This document shows positions 17,724-25,551 of a DNA stretch of 64,000 nt, piece after piece. The notes under the pieces are model-generated. The model saw only the letters and a list, made by a program, of their open reading frames with translations. It was not told the origin of the DNA and made no database searches. The position numbers and the translations under genes were made by a program. Origin of the DNA: JBBRDU01 sp038230335 (GTDB lineage Bacteria; Verrucomicrobiota; Verrucomicrobiia; Chthoniobacterales; UBA10450); assembly GCA_038230335.1 (NCBI GenBank), contig JBBRNL010000003.1, forward strand, positions 62,001 through 126,000. Direction: 5' to 3'. Each line of letters starts with the position of its first letter. Positions within the stretch are counted from its first letter, which is position 1.

Positions 17724-18419
17724 TTGAAGACATTGGGAATCATTGGCGGTCTCGGTCCCGAAAGCACGATCGAGTACTACAGCACGATTATTGAGCTTTA
17801 CCGGGAACGAGTGCAGGACGGAAGTTATCCGCAGTTCATGATCAACAGCGTCGACCTGAAGAAAGGGGTCGATTTGATCACGGCCAACGATCTGACCGGC
17901 GTCGCGAGTTACCTGGCGGACGAGATTCAGAAGTTGGCCCGGGCCGGTGCGCAGTTTGGTTTAATCGCCGCCAATACGCCACATATCGTGTTTGACGAGG
18001 TGGCTGTGGCTTCGCCCATCCCGCTGATCAGCATCGTCGAGGCCGCGCTGGCAGAGGTAAAGGCGCGTAGCTGGACGCGCCCGGCCTTGTTTGGAACACG
18101 CTTCACGATGCAGGGATCGTTTTATCGAAAGGTGTTCTCGGGCGGAGGAATCGAGCTCATTGTTCCAGAGGCGAGCGACGCGGAATACATTCATGAAAAA
18201 TATATGGGCGAGTTGGTGCTCGGAAAATTTCTGCCCGAAACGCGAGCCGGGTTGCTTGAGATTGTGGATCGATTGCGGGAGAAACGCAGTATCGACGTAG
18301 TCATTCTGGCCGGAACGGAGCTGCCGCTGACCTTGCGCGAATCGGCCCATCAAGGCATTCCGTTTCTGGACACGATGAGGGTCCACGCCGAAGCGGCGGT
18401 GGACGAAATGCTTTCGTGA
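17724..18419 (+). CDS. aspartate/glutamate racemase family protein
   Basis: 231 residues of the Asp/Glu racemase fold (YgeA-like). The N-terminus MKTLGIIGGLGPESTIEYY matches the family start, so the gene must begin at the TTG codon at 17724. The first catalytic Cys position reads IAANTPHIVFDE, where active racemases have a Cys (N-T-x-H or C-N-T variants occur). The second reads VILAGTELPLTL, where the usual Cys of GCTE is replaced by Ala-Gly-Thr-Glu. Both cysteines seem absent, so catalysis by the two-thiol mechanism is doubtful. Confidence 0.85.
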   Translation: MKTLGIIGGLGPESTIEYYSTIIELYRERVQDGSYPQFMINSVDLKKGVDLITANDLTGVASYLADEIQKLARAGAQFGLIAANTPHIVFDEVAVASPIPLISIVEAALAEVKARSWTRPALFGTRFTMQGSFYRKVFSGGGIELIVPEASDAEYIHEKYMGELVLGKFLPETRAGLLEIVDRLREKRSIDVVILAGTELPLTLRESAHQGIPFLDTMRVHAEAAVDEMLS

Positions 18420-18848
18420 TTGGAGGCGCGAGCTCCCTCGTCCCCCTGAGCGGTTACTTACTTGTTGGGCCGGACCCGCTGGGAGGATTTGGGCACCAGG
18501 AATTTTTCGCCACAGATTTGAGAGCCCCTAATCCCCACAGATGGAGAGACAGGAAAAGTCTTCCTGCAAAATCTGTGTTCATCTGGGGCTAAAACTCTTT
18601 TCCGATTGGACGGCCCAACATCGTCGAGATGCCCCAGTTGAGCGCGTTATGGTGTGTCAGGTGGACGTCGCTTCGGGCTTAGTCTACACGGCCAGGTTGA
18701 TGTGGGTTGACTTGGCGAACGTAATTACCTAGAAACTTCCCCGACTCGATTGGGTCCGACGTTTTGATCAGATCTTGGGCAGGCGGAAGAAATTCGCGCA
18801 GGCCGGGTTCTTGCCGCAGCGCCGCTCGACGAGCTTTCCCGCCCGCTT
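18420..18848. other. intergenic region with inverted repeat copy
   Basis: A 429-bp gap upstream of the collagen-like gene. It holds copy 6 of the dispersed repeat on the opposite strand. A 63-codon open frame at 18541-18732 begins inside the repeat and has no convincing coding features. Nothing else recognised. Confidence 0.5.
18505..18605 (-). repeat. dispersed intergenic repeat, copy 6 (inverted)
   Basis: Reads CGCCACAGATTTGAGAGCCC then CTAATCCCCACAGATGGAG, the reverse complement of the core in copies 1-5. It is followed by AAAATCTGTGTTCATCTGGG and GCTAAAACTC. That second part also resembles 21370-21395 (TTCATCTGTGGCTCGAATTC). It is the only full copy in this orientation. Confidence 0.75.
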
Positions 18849-19841
18849 ATGAAACAAAATATTACACTGTTGTTCCCCCTGAAGAATCACGCTGTTTTTC
18901 TGATGGCGCTGGGCGCGGCGGCTGGACTCTCTTTCTTCGCGTCGCCCAGTGCGAACGCCCAGGTATCCGACAGGCGTCGTCCCCGTCCCGACTTTGGACC
19001 GACCGGACCTACGGGCGCGACAGGTCCAGCGGGCGTCATGGGCAACACCGGAGCCACCGGCTCCACTGGAGCGGCTGGCGCCATGGGGACGGCGGGTGCT
19101 AACGGAGCGACCGGACCTTCCGGAGCAACCGGGCAGAATGGCGCGACTGGCGCGCAGGGTCCAATGGGCACAACGGGTACGACTGGCATGATCGGTGCAA
19201 CCGGAGTCACCGGCGCGACGGGAGCATTAGGCGCGACCGGAGCCACTGGTCCGACCGGACCCGAGGTTTCTTCAGCATTCGCTTACGTTTACAACGTCGC
19301 TGCGGAAACGGTCGCCACTGGTGTTTCGGTTGCGTTCAGCAACAGTGGGCCGGCTCAAAACATAACACTCACAGGCACGACAGGTTTAGTCTTGGGCACG
19401 GACGGGACATACCTTCTGGAGTTTCACGTCCGCGGCAGTTCTTCGAGTTCCGGTGCGATCGTATTTCAACTCGATGCCGATGGTATTCAAATTCCCGGAT
19501 CGGAATATTCCAGCCAACTCCCGCCGGCCGCCGCGATTTCTTTTCAAAAATTGCCCGAGGTCCAAGCCGTCTCCAACAGCTCCACGGTCGCGGTCAACGG
19601 TATTGTCACGGCTGGATTGACGGCTGGAACGCTTGTCAGCCTGCAAAATGCGACTCCGCTGTTGGCCAGCGTCACTCTCCCCGCGGATGTAAACAGCCCG
19701 GTGAACGCTTCTCTGCGCATCGAGCGAATTGGGCCATTGACTGGTGCCACTGGGGCGACCGGTCCCACTGGTTTCACTGGTCCAACTGGCCCGACCGGGA
19801 TCACTGGCCCGACGGGGATCACTGGCCCGACCGGTCCTTAA
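18849..19841 (+). CDS. exported collagen-like protein with central BclA-type domain
   Basis: 330 residues. After a signal region (AVFLMALGAAAGLSFFASPSANA) comes a Gly-X-Y tract of about 28 triplets, mostly GPT/GAT, from residues 50 to 138. A globular beta-rich domain of about 155 residues follows (SSAFAYVYNVAAETVATGVS...NASLRIERIG), resembling the C-terminal jelly-roll of Bacillus BclA. A second Gly-X-Thr tract closes the chain (GATGATGPTGFTGPTGPTG...). The last triplet run goes to the stop, so there is no anchor. The Thr-rich triplets suggest glycosylation. It probably trimerises at the cell surface. The repetitive DNA makes tract length unstable. Confidence 0.85.
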   Translation: MKQNITLLFPLKNHAVFLMALGAAAGLSFFASPSANAQVSDRRRPRPDFGPTGPTGATGPAGVMGNTGATGSTGAAGAMGTAGANGATGPSGATGQNGATGAQGPMGTTGTTGMIGATGVTGATGALGATGATGPTGPEVSSAFAYVYNVAAETVATGVSVAFSNSGPAQNITLTGTTGLVLGTDGTYLLEFHVRGSSSSSGAIVFQLDADGIQIPGSEYSSQLPPAAAISFQKLPEVQAVSNSSTVAVNGIVTAGLTAGTLVSLQNATPLLASVTLPADVNSPVNASLRIERIGPLTGATGATGPTGFTGPTGPTGITGPTGITGPTGP

Positions 19842-19991
19842 TCTGTTAACACGCGCAACCGTCCTCTTGATCTGGCCTGGAACGATCGGAGTATGGCAGC
19901 TCGGGCTGGATCATGGATTCGGTTGTCACCGCCTTGAATCATGGGAGCCGCCGCCTCCCGCATCGTGAATAAATCCGAGGTCGTATTTCCG

Positions 19992-21332
19992 ATGCGTCTT
20001 AGATTTCCGCACGCGCTGACTCTTCTGGTCGGAGGAATTGTCATTGCCGCCGTGCTGAGCCACGTCCTGCCGGCGGGCGAATATGACCGACGCGACGATC
20101 CTTCCACTGGCCGCAAGGTGGTGGTGGCCGGGACCTATCATGCGGTCCCGTCTCAGCCGGTTGGTTTTTTCCAGATGCTGGTGAGTATTCCGAAGGGAAT
20201 GGCCGATGCCGGATCGGTCATTTTTATGGTGTTCATCAGTGGCGGGGCCTTCACCGTTATCGACCAAACGGGCGCATTGCGAAATGCGGTCGGATGGCTG
20301 GTGCGAAAGCTGGAGCGACGCCGAGTCCTGGTCATCCCGATCACCTGCCTGTTGTTTGCGCTGGGTGGTGCCATTGAAAATACGCAGGAGGAAATCATCG
20401 CGCTTGTCCCGGTGCTGTTGTTGCTGACCCGCCGGCTTGGCTACGATCCGTTGACGGCAGTCGCCATGAGCCTTGGCGCGGCCGCGGTCGGATCCTCCTT
20501 CAGTCCGGTCAATCCCTTTCAGGTCATCATTGCGCAGAAGCTGGCGCAGTTGCCCCTCGTCTCCGGAGCGGTTTTCCGGATTGTGTTCCTTCTCCTCGCC
20601 ATCGCCATCTGGATCGCATGGACGATTCGTTATGCTTCGCGCCACGCAAGCGCGGCCGATACGCGCGATGGTGAAGATGGTGAACGTTTCGATTTGCGCA
20701 AGATTCTGGTCCTCGCGGTCGTGATCGTCTCATTCAGTATCTTCGTTTACGGCGTCGTTCAATTGGGCTGGGATTTTGACCAGATGTCCGCCCTGTTTTT
20801 CGTTATGGGCGTGGCGGCCGGGTTGATTGGGCGTCTCGGCCTCGACGGAACAGCGCGCGCGCTCGTGGAAGGTTTTCGATCGATGGCGTTCGCGGCTCTG
20901 CTCATTGGCTTTGCCCGCGCGATTTTTGTGGTGATGGGCGACGGAAAGATCGTCGACACGGCGGTCAACGCCCTCGTCACGCCGCTCGGCCATTTGCCGG
21001 TCGCGCTCTCTGCCTTCGGCATGATGATTGTGCAAACTTTGATTCATTTTCCGGTCCCAAGTGTGAGCGGGCAGGCTGTGCTTACGCTGCCGGTTCTGGT
21101 ACCGCTTTCGGATCTCCTTGGACTTTCCCGGCAAGTGACGGTGCTGGCCTATCAATATGGCGCGGGCATGTGCGAGCTTCTCACTCCGACGAACGGCGCG
21201 CTCATGGCCGTGGTGGCGGCGGCCGGAGTGCGTTTCGAGCAGTGGTTGAAATTTGTCGTGCCGGTTTATCTGATGATTGTTGCACTCGGTGCGCTGGCCG
21301 TGTTTGTGGCGATTGCGACGGGACTGAAATAG
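19992..21332 (+). CDS. YfcC-family membrane carrier
   Basis: 446 residues with about 10-12 membrane helices. Starts MRLRFPHALTLLVGGIVIAA; then SHVLPAGEY(D/R), FMVFISGGAFTVIDQTGAL, and the family-typical NTQEEIIALVPVLLLL and SSFSPVNPFQVIIAQKLAQL. The YfcC/DcuC superfamily covers C4-dicarboxylate and basic amino-acid (arginine/ornithine type) carriers. The C-terminal PTNGALMAVVAAAGV motif is also typical. The substrate is unknown. An upstream in-frame start at 19941 is less likely. Confidence 0.88.
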   Translation: MRLRFPHALTLLVGGIVIAAVLSHVLPAGEYDRRDDPSTGRKVVVAGTYHAVPSQPVGFFQMLVSIPKGMADAGSVIFMVFISGGAFTVIDQTGALRNAVGWLVRKLERRRVLVIPITCLLFALGGAIENTQEEIIALVPVLLLLTRRLGYDPLTAVAMSLGAAAVGSSFSPVNPFQVIIAQKLAQLPLVSGAVFRIVFLLLAIAIWIAWTIRYASRHASAADTRDGEDGERFDLRKILVLAVVIVSFSIFVYGVVQLGWDFDQMSALFFVMGVAAGLIGRLGLDGTARALVEGFRSMAFAALLIGFARAIFVVMGDGKIVDTAVNALVTPLGHLPVALSAFGMMIVQTLIHFPVPSVSGQAVLTLPVLVPLSDLLGLSRQVTVLAYQYGAGMCELLTPTNGALMAVVAAAGVRFEQWLKFVVPVYLMIVALGALAVFVAIATGLK

Positions 21333-21335
21333 AAA

Positions 21336-22103
21336 ATGATTCAACGAAAAGAATTTTTGGTCGATCCGTGTTCATCTGTGGCTCGAATTCTTTTGCAGTC
21401 GCCCCTGAGGCCCGCGCTCGAGCGTGCCTTGCTCGTTACGTGTCTCGCGGCCTCAGCCATGGCGGGCGAGCCCAACAGGGTTCGTTATGTCGCTATTGGT
21501 GACTCCTATTCCATCGGGGAAGGAGCTTCTCCTAACGAATCGTGGCCGGCCTTACTGACCCGCCACCTGAACGAGCAAGGCTTGCGCGTCGACCTCGTGG
21601 CCAATCCATCGCGCACGGGTTGGACGACGCAACAGGCGATCGATCGCGAACTTCCTGTCATGGTCAACGCCGGCCCGAACTTTGCGACACTCCAGATCGG
21701 TGTGAATGATTGGGTGCAGGGCGTGACGGCCGAAGACTTCCGCAAACGCTTTATTCTGCTCGTCGATCGAATGCTTGAGGTGCTTGGAAACAAAGATCAC
21801 TTGCTCGTCGTAACCATCCCCGACTTCGGGGTCACGCCAACCGGTGCGCATTACGCGCGTGGACGCGACATTTCCGCCGGCCTCACCGCATTCAACCAGG
21901 TGATTATGGAAGAGGCGAGAAAACGCGGCCTCCGCACAGTCGATGTTTTCGACCTGAGCAAGCGGATGCATGAGGACCTGTCCTTGCGGGCCTCCGACGG
22001 ATTGCATCCTTCGGCCAAAGAGTACGCGAAATGGGAGAAAGTAATTTTCCCGGTTACGCTCGAATTGATCAAGAATGAGCGATCGATTGAGACCAATCAC
22101 TGA
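21336..22103 (+). CDS. SGNH/GDSL hydrolase
   Basis: 255 residues. Block I is VAIGDSYSIGEG (nucleophile Ser in GDSYS), block III is QIGVNDWVQG (oxyanion Asn) and block V is SDGLHPSAKEY (DxxH). These four residues define SGNH esterases/lipases. The first 25 or so codons coincide with a TTCATCTGTGGCTCG piece of the dispersed repeat, so the true start may be internal, close to the hydrophobic ALLVTCLAASAMAG export signal. It starts 3 nt after the carrier stop and is probably co-transcribed with it. Confidence 0.9.
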   Translation: MIQRKEFLVDPCSSVARILLQSPLRPALERALLVTCLAASAMAGEPNRVRYVAIGDSYSIGEGASPNESWPALLTRHLNEQGLRVDLVANPSRTGWTTQQAIDRELPVMVNAGPNFATLQIGVNDWVQGVTAEDFRKRFILLVDRMLEVLGNKDHLLVVTIPDFGVTPTGAHYARGRDISAGLTAFNQVIMEEARKRGLRTVDVFDLSKRMHEDLSLRASDGLHPSAKEYAKWEKVIFPVTLELIKNERSIETNH

Positions 22104-22134
22104 TCACCGATCACTATTCACCTTCTCTAAAGAA

Positions 22135-22206
22135 TGGGCGGTGAGGGTTTCGAACCCCCGACCCTCTCGGTGTAAACGAGACGCTCTACCGCTGAGCTAA
22201 CCGCCC
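22135..22206 (-). tRNA. tRNA-Val (anticodon UAC)
   Basis: A 72-nt cloverleaf on the minus strand. Acceptor arms GGGCGGT and ACCGCCC, D-arm GCTCAGCGGTAGAGC, anticodon stem TCTCG/CGAGA with loop TTTACAC (anticodon TAC, reading GUA valine codons), T-arm GGGGGTTCGAAACCCTC-like, discriminator A. CCA is not encoded. A 42-bp copy of its 5' portion lies at 30585-30626. Confidence 0.96.
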
Positions 22207-22207
22207 G
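22166..22207 (-). repeat. putative attachment site, left (inside tRNA-Val)
   Basis: This 42-bp segment covers the anticodon arm, D-arm and 5' acceptor strand of tRNA-Val plus one flanking base. It recurs at 30585-30626 with a single G/A difference in the same orientation. It is interpreted as one end of an integrated element. Confidence 0.6.
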
Positions 22208-22698
22208 CATGAGGTAATCGGAGAAGTGATAGGTGATTCGCGGCCCTGACAAGAGGAAGTTCCGCGACTGCGTTCCAAATTAGCGCTTCCGGTCTGCAGG
22301 TCTGAAGTTCGGTGGTTGGCGTCGAAACCGGCTTTTGGCTGCCAGTCCAGACACATCCAGTTGCCGCAGGGACCTGCCCAACTTGTCGGGCCGAACCTAG
22401 CACAGGAGGACTCATTTTGAGCCCGTTCCTTGGCCATGATTTGCAGCAAGGTGGCGCCAATTCGAGGCCAAGAAAACCAAGGATTATTTTCCTTTCGAAC
22501 ATTTTTCACGAACAACTGAGGGCAGGTACACCTAGGTAAAACGGCAGATGCAGGCGCGATTAGCGACAACCCGGAAGACTCCCTGGCGTAACGGATGCTT
22601 AGAGGGGTTCGAAATGGTGGGAGACTGCCTGAGCCGGCCAGAATAGCGCTGGCAAGTCGGTCACCGCTTTGGTAAAACTAACGAAGGACATCAAACCC
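22208..22698. other. non-coding left end of the lanthipeptide island
   Basis: About 490 bp between tRNA-Val and the first precursor gene. No convincing gene was found on either strand; open frames here lack family features. It must contain the promoter for the precursor genes. A GAAGGA ribosome-binding-like sequence at 22683-22688 lies at a usable distance from the ATG at 22699. Confidence 0.45.
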
Positions 22699-22863
22699 AT
22701 GACTAACCAATCCAAAAAAAGCAAGAAACTCCGGTTGAATAAAGAAACATTGAAAGACCTGGGTGATCGAAACGCGGGGCAAGTTAAAGCGGGAAATAAG
22801 GCCGCTAATGCGGTGGCCCCGGGAGCTTCAAACAGAGGAACCGCAGTACAGACGATGTGTTAA
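22699..22863 (+). CDS. class I lanthipeptide precursor 1
   Basis: 54-residue peptide. It has a lysine-rich leader with the box LRLNKETLKDL, like leaders of class I lanthipeptides (L-x-L-x-K-E-T-L), then DRNAGQVKAG as the likely cleavage region. The proposed core runs from about NKAANAVA to the end. It contains one Ser, two Thr and a single Cys as the very last residue (TAVQTMC). A terminal Cys is what an EpiD-type decarboxylase needs. It precedes a near copy of itself and the LanD-LanC and LanB genes. Precursor identity is inferred from leader pattern and context. Confidence 0.85.
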   Translation: MTNQSKKSKKLRLNKETLKDLGDRNAGQVKAGNKAANAVAPGASNRGTAVQTMC

Positions 22864-23150
22864 GCATGGTCGCGACTTAACATCCAAACGATAATCAATT
22901 CTCTGTTAACAAAAACTAACTAACGAATAGACCCACATGACAAAGTTGACCAAAAAAAGCCCAAAACTCCGGTTGAATAAAGAAACATTGAAAGACCTGG
23001 GTGATCGAAACGCGGGGCAAGTTAAAGCGGGTAATAAGGCCGCTAATGCGGTGGCCAGGGGAGGTTCAAACGGAGCGACCGCAGTACAGACGATGTGTTA
23101 AGCATGGTCGCGACTTAATATCCAAACGATCAGCAATTCTCTGTTATCGG
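22711..23150 (+). repeat. tandem duplication, 238-bp period
   Basis: The block beginning near 22731 (CCGGTTGAATAAAGAAACAT) recurs at 22969. The post-stop spacer AGCATGGTCGCGACTTAA with AATTCTCTGTTA recurs after each precursor gene. Identity looks above 90 percent by eye, with changes concentrated in the core-encoding part and the codons next to the start. Confidence 0.9.
22937..23101 (+). CDS. class I lanthipeptide precursor 2
   Basis: 54-residue paralogue of the peptide encoded at 22699. The stretch from LRLNKETLKDL to NKAANAVA is identical. The differences are in the N-terminus (MTKLTKKSPK against MTNQSKKSKK) and in the middle of the core (ARGGSNGA against APGASNRG). The end TAVQTMC is the same. 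The DNA around it shows that it arose by a 238-bp tandem duplication that includes the downstream spacer. No strong ribosome-binding sequence was seen, so its level may depend on the first gene. Confidence 0.85.
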   Translation: MTKLTKKSPKLRLNKETLKDLGDRNAGQVKAGNKAANAVARGGSNGATAVQTMC

Positions 23151-23293
23151 AAGGCCGACCGCTGGAGGTAAATCCACAAACGTGCCGATGATGTCCCGAG
23201 GCGGCGACGGCGCACAGGTTTTGTGCTAAGACGATTAGCATTAGGCGAACTTCATGCGGGGGTTTCCCGTCGCCACCAACCGATGAGTTGCTA

Positions 23294-23322
23294 GCGGTGC
23301 GGTGAGTACACAACTGCACCGC
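23294..23322 (+). promoter_or_regulatory. possible attenuator stem-loop
   Basis: Arms GCGGTGC and GCACCGC enclose a 15-nt loop, between the precursor genes and the LanD-LanC gene, about 60 nt before its ATG. There is no T-run. In many lanthipeptide operons a partial stop here keeps precursor mRNA in excess over enzyme mRNA; that role is inference. Confidence 0.35.
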
Positions 23323-23385
23323 CAGAGTGCGGGGCAGATTAAATAGCCAAACCGGGTTGGATGGCGTTAGGCTTTGGCCGTATCA

Positions 23386-25551
23386 ATGCCATCGCGGTCT
23401 GACTCCATACGTTACCTGCGCAACCCGACGACGGTTGCGATCGGACAGCGCGATCGGTTCATCTTCATTCGCGAGGATGGCCACGTCGTTGTCGACGAGG
23501 CAGGAAAACCGGATTTTGTTTCGGCGATTCTAGGCGCGCTCGGCGAGCCCCGTTCCGTGGCTGAGGTGGCACGGGCTGTTCGTCACCCAAACGGCCGAGT
23601 TCGCTCGATTGTCCGGCAACTGGTCCGCGCGAAAGCCGTCGCCGTCGGATCGGAAAAGCTCCTTTTTACCGACGGTCCGGGAATCTCCCGTCGGGCAAAG
23701 CCATGTCGGTGTTTGGTGCTCGGCATTTCCGGAGCTGCGCAAGCCATGTCCATCCTCTCTTTGGTGGCGAAACTGCACGAGGTTTTCGCGGAGCAGATTG
23801 ATATCATCCTGACCGATGCGGCGCGGCAATTTGTGCAGCGAGAGGCCTTTTCGGCTCTTGGCGTCGAAGTCTGGCAGGATTTATTCGAGCGGAGAGAACT
23901 CGTCAAAGTCCCGCACATGTATCTGGCCAAACGAGCCGATTTGGTCGCGATCATTCCTGCCAGCGCCCATACAATTCATCGGCTGGCGGCGGGCGAATGC
24001 TCTGATTTGTTATCGGTGGTGGTAGCGGCAACCCGGGCGCCCGTCGTGGTGGCCCCGAGCATGAATCCCAACATGCGGCACCATCCCTCCGTGCAGCGTA
24101 ATATTGCGCAGCTCCGCGCGGATGGCGTTTACGTGATTGAGCCCGCCTGGGGAATCGAGTTGAGTCGCGGCGAGAGCAGGCACACTTCTCTGGGCAGCAT
24201 CGGGGTCAACGAAAAGAATGCGCCACTTGCGTTCGAGACGGTGATGAGATTTGCCGGGCAAATAAAACGTTCTCGATCCACCTCCGCCGCGGAGTGCTGG
24301 CAGCCAATTTTAGAAAAGAATGCGCGCAGCGCGGCGCTCGAGGCGATTCAAGCGATCGCTCACCAACTGCGAAGGGTGCGGCTGAAAGACGCAAGCCTTG
24401 GCTTCGGCCACGCTGGGGTAGCCCTCTTTTTCGCCTACTTGCGTCGGGCGCGTCTGGACATCGGCGGGAACGATAGTGCGCAAAGATGGATCAACCGCGC
24501 CACCGAAACCGTCGGTTCGACCAGAATGTCTGCTTCCCTCTTCGGTGGGTTTACCGGGGTGGCGTGGGTTATGGAGCACCTTTACGGCTGGCCTGGAGAT
24601 ACGGAAAAATCCGATCCGAACGGAGCCATCGACGAAGCCTTGAAAGGCTATCTTCGGTTATCCCCCTGGCGAAGAGATTACGATCTGATCGAAGGATTGG
24701 TTGGTTTCGGAGTATACGCTTTGGAACGAATGCCGCGGCCCAGCGCCATTGATTGCTTGAACCTGGTGGTGGAACGCTTGAATGAAATTGCCGTGCGGAC
24801 CGGTGAAAAAGTCACATGGTTTACTCCCCCCAAATTACTTCCGCCCTGGCAGCGAAAGGTTTGTCCCGAAGGCTATTTTAATCTGGGCGTGGCCCACGGC
24901 GTGCCCGGCGTAATCGCTTTCCTTGGTCAAGTTTCTGCGATTAACGACCAGCGTCTGACCACTCGCGTTCTCGCTCGCTCGCTCCTTAACGGAGCCGTGG
25001 CATGGCTGCTCGAGCAAAGGTCTAGCGAAGGTTCCGGCGTGGTGTTTCCCAACTGGATTGGTCCCAAAGTTCACGACATGCCACCTCGCCTTGCCTGGTG
25101 TTACGGCGATTTTGGCGTTGCGTGCGCTTTGCTGGCAGCCGCGCGTTGCGCGGGGAAGAAGACGTGGGAAGACGCCGCCCTCGTGATTGCTCACCGTGTC
25201 GACCGGCGCCACAGAGAGGTGTCCGATATCCCCTACTGCGGGCTCTGTCACGGTGTGGCGGGCGGGGGACATATGTTTAATCGTCTCTTTCAAGCCACGG
25301 GCGAGCGCGCTTTCAAAAAGGCGGCGCAGAATTGGTTTTCTCGGACATTGGAATTGCGCCGGCCTAACGGTGGCATCGCGGGCTTTCACTTTTTGCGCCA
25401 CGAGGGAAAAGCCGGGACTCGCTGGCTCAATGATCCTGGCCTGGTCGAAGGCGCTGCTGGGGTAGGACTGGCCTTGCTTGCGGCTGTATCGAGTGTCGAA
25501 CCGTTGTGGGACCGTACCATGCTCTTGTCGATTCCTCCTCGAAATCAATGA
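23386..25551 (+). CDS. fused LanD-like flavoprotein decarboxylase and LanC-like cyclase
   Basis: 721 residues in three parts. (1) Residues 1-105 have the size and beta-beta-helix pattern of a winged-helix leader-binding (RRE/PqqD-like) domain; weak evidence. (2) Residues 107-295 are an HFCD flavoprotein: GISGAAQAM, VKVPHMYLAK with the probable catalytic His, PASAHTIHRLAAGECSDLL (the PASANT motif as PASAHT) and APSMNPNM (the PxMNxxM clamp). EpiD-type enzymes oxidatively decarboxylate a C-terminal Cys. (3) Residues 300-720 are LanC: GVAHGVPG, LAWCYGDFG and YCGLCHGVAG supply the catalytic His and the Cys, Cys-His zinc ligands. All key residues are present. The stop overlaps the LanB start (ATGA). 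An in-frame TTG 12 nt upstream is an alternative start. Confidence 0.9.
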   Translation: MPSRSDSIRYLRNPTTVAIGQRDRFIFIREDGHVVVDEAGKPDFVSAILGALGEPRSVAEVARAVRHPNGRVRSIVRQLVRAKAVAVGSEKLLFTDGPGISRRAKPCRCLVLGISGAAQAMSILSLVAKLHEVFAEQIDIILTDAARQFVQREAFSALGVEVWQDLFERRELVKVPHMYLAKRADLVAIIPASAHTIHRLAAGECSDLLSVVVAATRAPVVVAPSMNPNMRHHPSVQRNIAQLRADGVYVIEPAWGIELSRGESRHTSLGSIGVNEKNAPLAFETVMRFAGQIKRSRSTSAAECWQPILEKNARSAALEAIQAIAHQLRRVRLKDASLGFGHAGVALFFAYLRRARLDIGGNDSAQRWINRATETVGSTRMSASLFGGFTGVAWVMEHLYGWPGDTEKSDPNGAIDEALKGYLRLSPWRRDYDLIEGLVGFGVYALERMPRPSAIDCLNLVVERLNEIAVRTGEKVTWFTPPKLLPPWQRKVCPEGYFNLGVAHGVPGVIAFLGQVSAINDQRLTTRVLARSLLNGAVAWLLEQRSSEGSGVVFPNWIGPKVHDMPPRLAWCYGDFGVACALLAAARCAGKKTWEDAALVIAHRVDRRHREVSDIPYCGLCHGVAGGGHMFNRLFQATGERAFKKAAQNWFSRTLELRRPNGGIAGFHFLRHEGKAGTRWLNDPGLVEGAAGVGLALLAAVSSVEPLWDRTMLLSIPPRNQ

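Noticed and set aside
18541..18732. 63-codon open frame upstream of the collagen-like gene
   Set aside because: It begins inside the inverted copy of the dispersed repeat and has no recognised features or ribosome-binding sequence.
18887..19246. antisense Pro/Val-rich open frame in the collagen-like gene
   Set aside because: It is the complementary reading of GGT/ACC-type collagen triplets. The sense frame has a signal peptide and Gly-X-Y periodicity.
19000..19260. short tandem repeats that might suggest a CRISPR array
   Set aside because: The periodicity is 9 bases and in frame with Gly-X-Y codons. There are no unique spacers of constant length. No CRISPR array or cas gene was found in the window.
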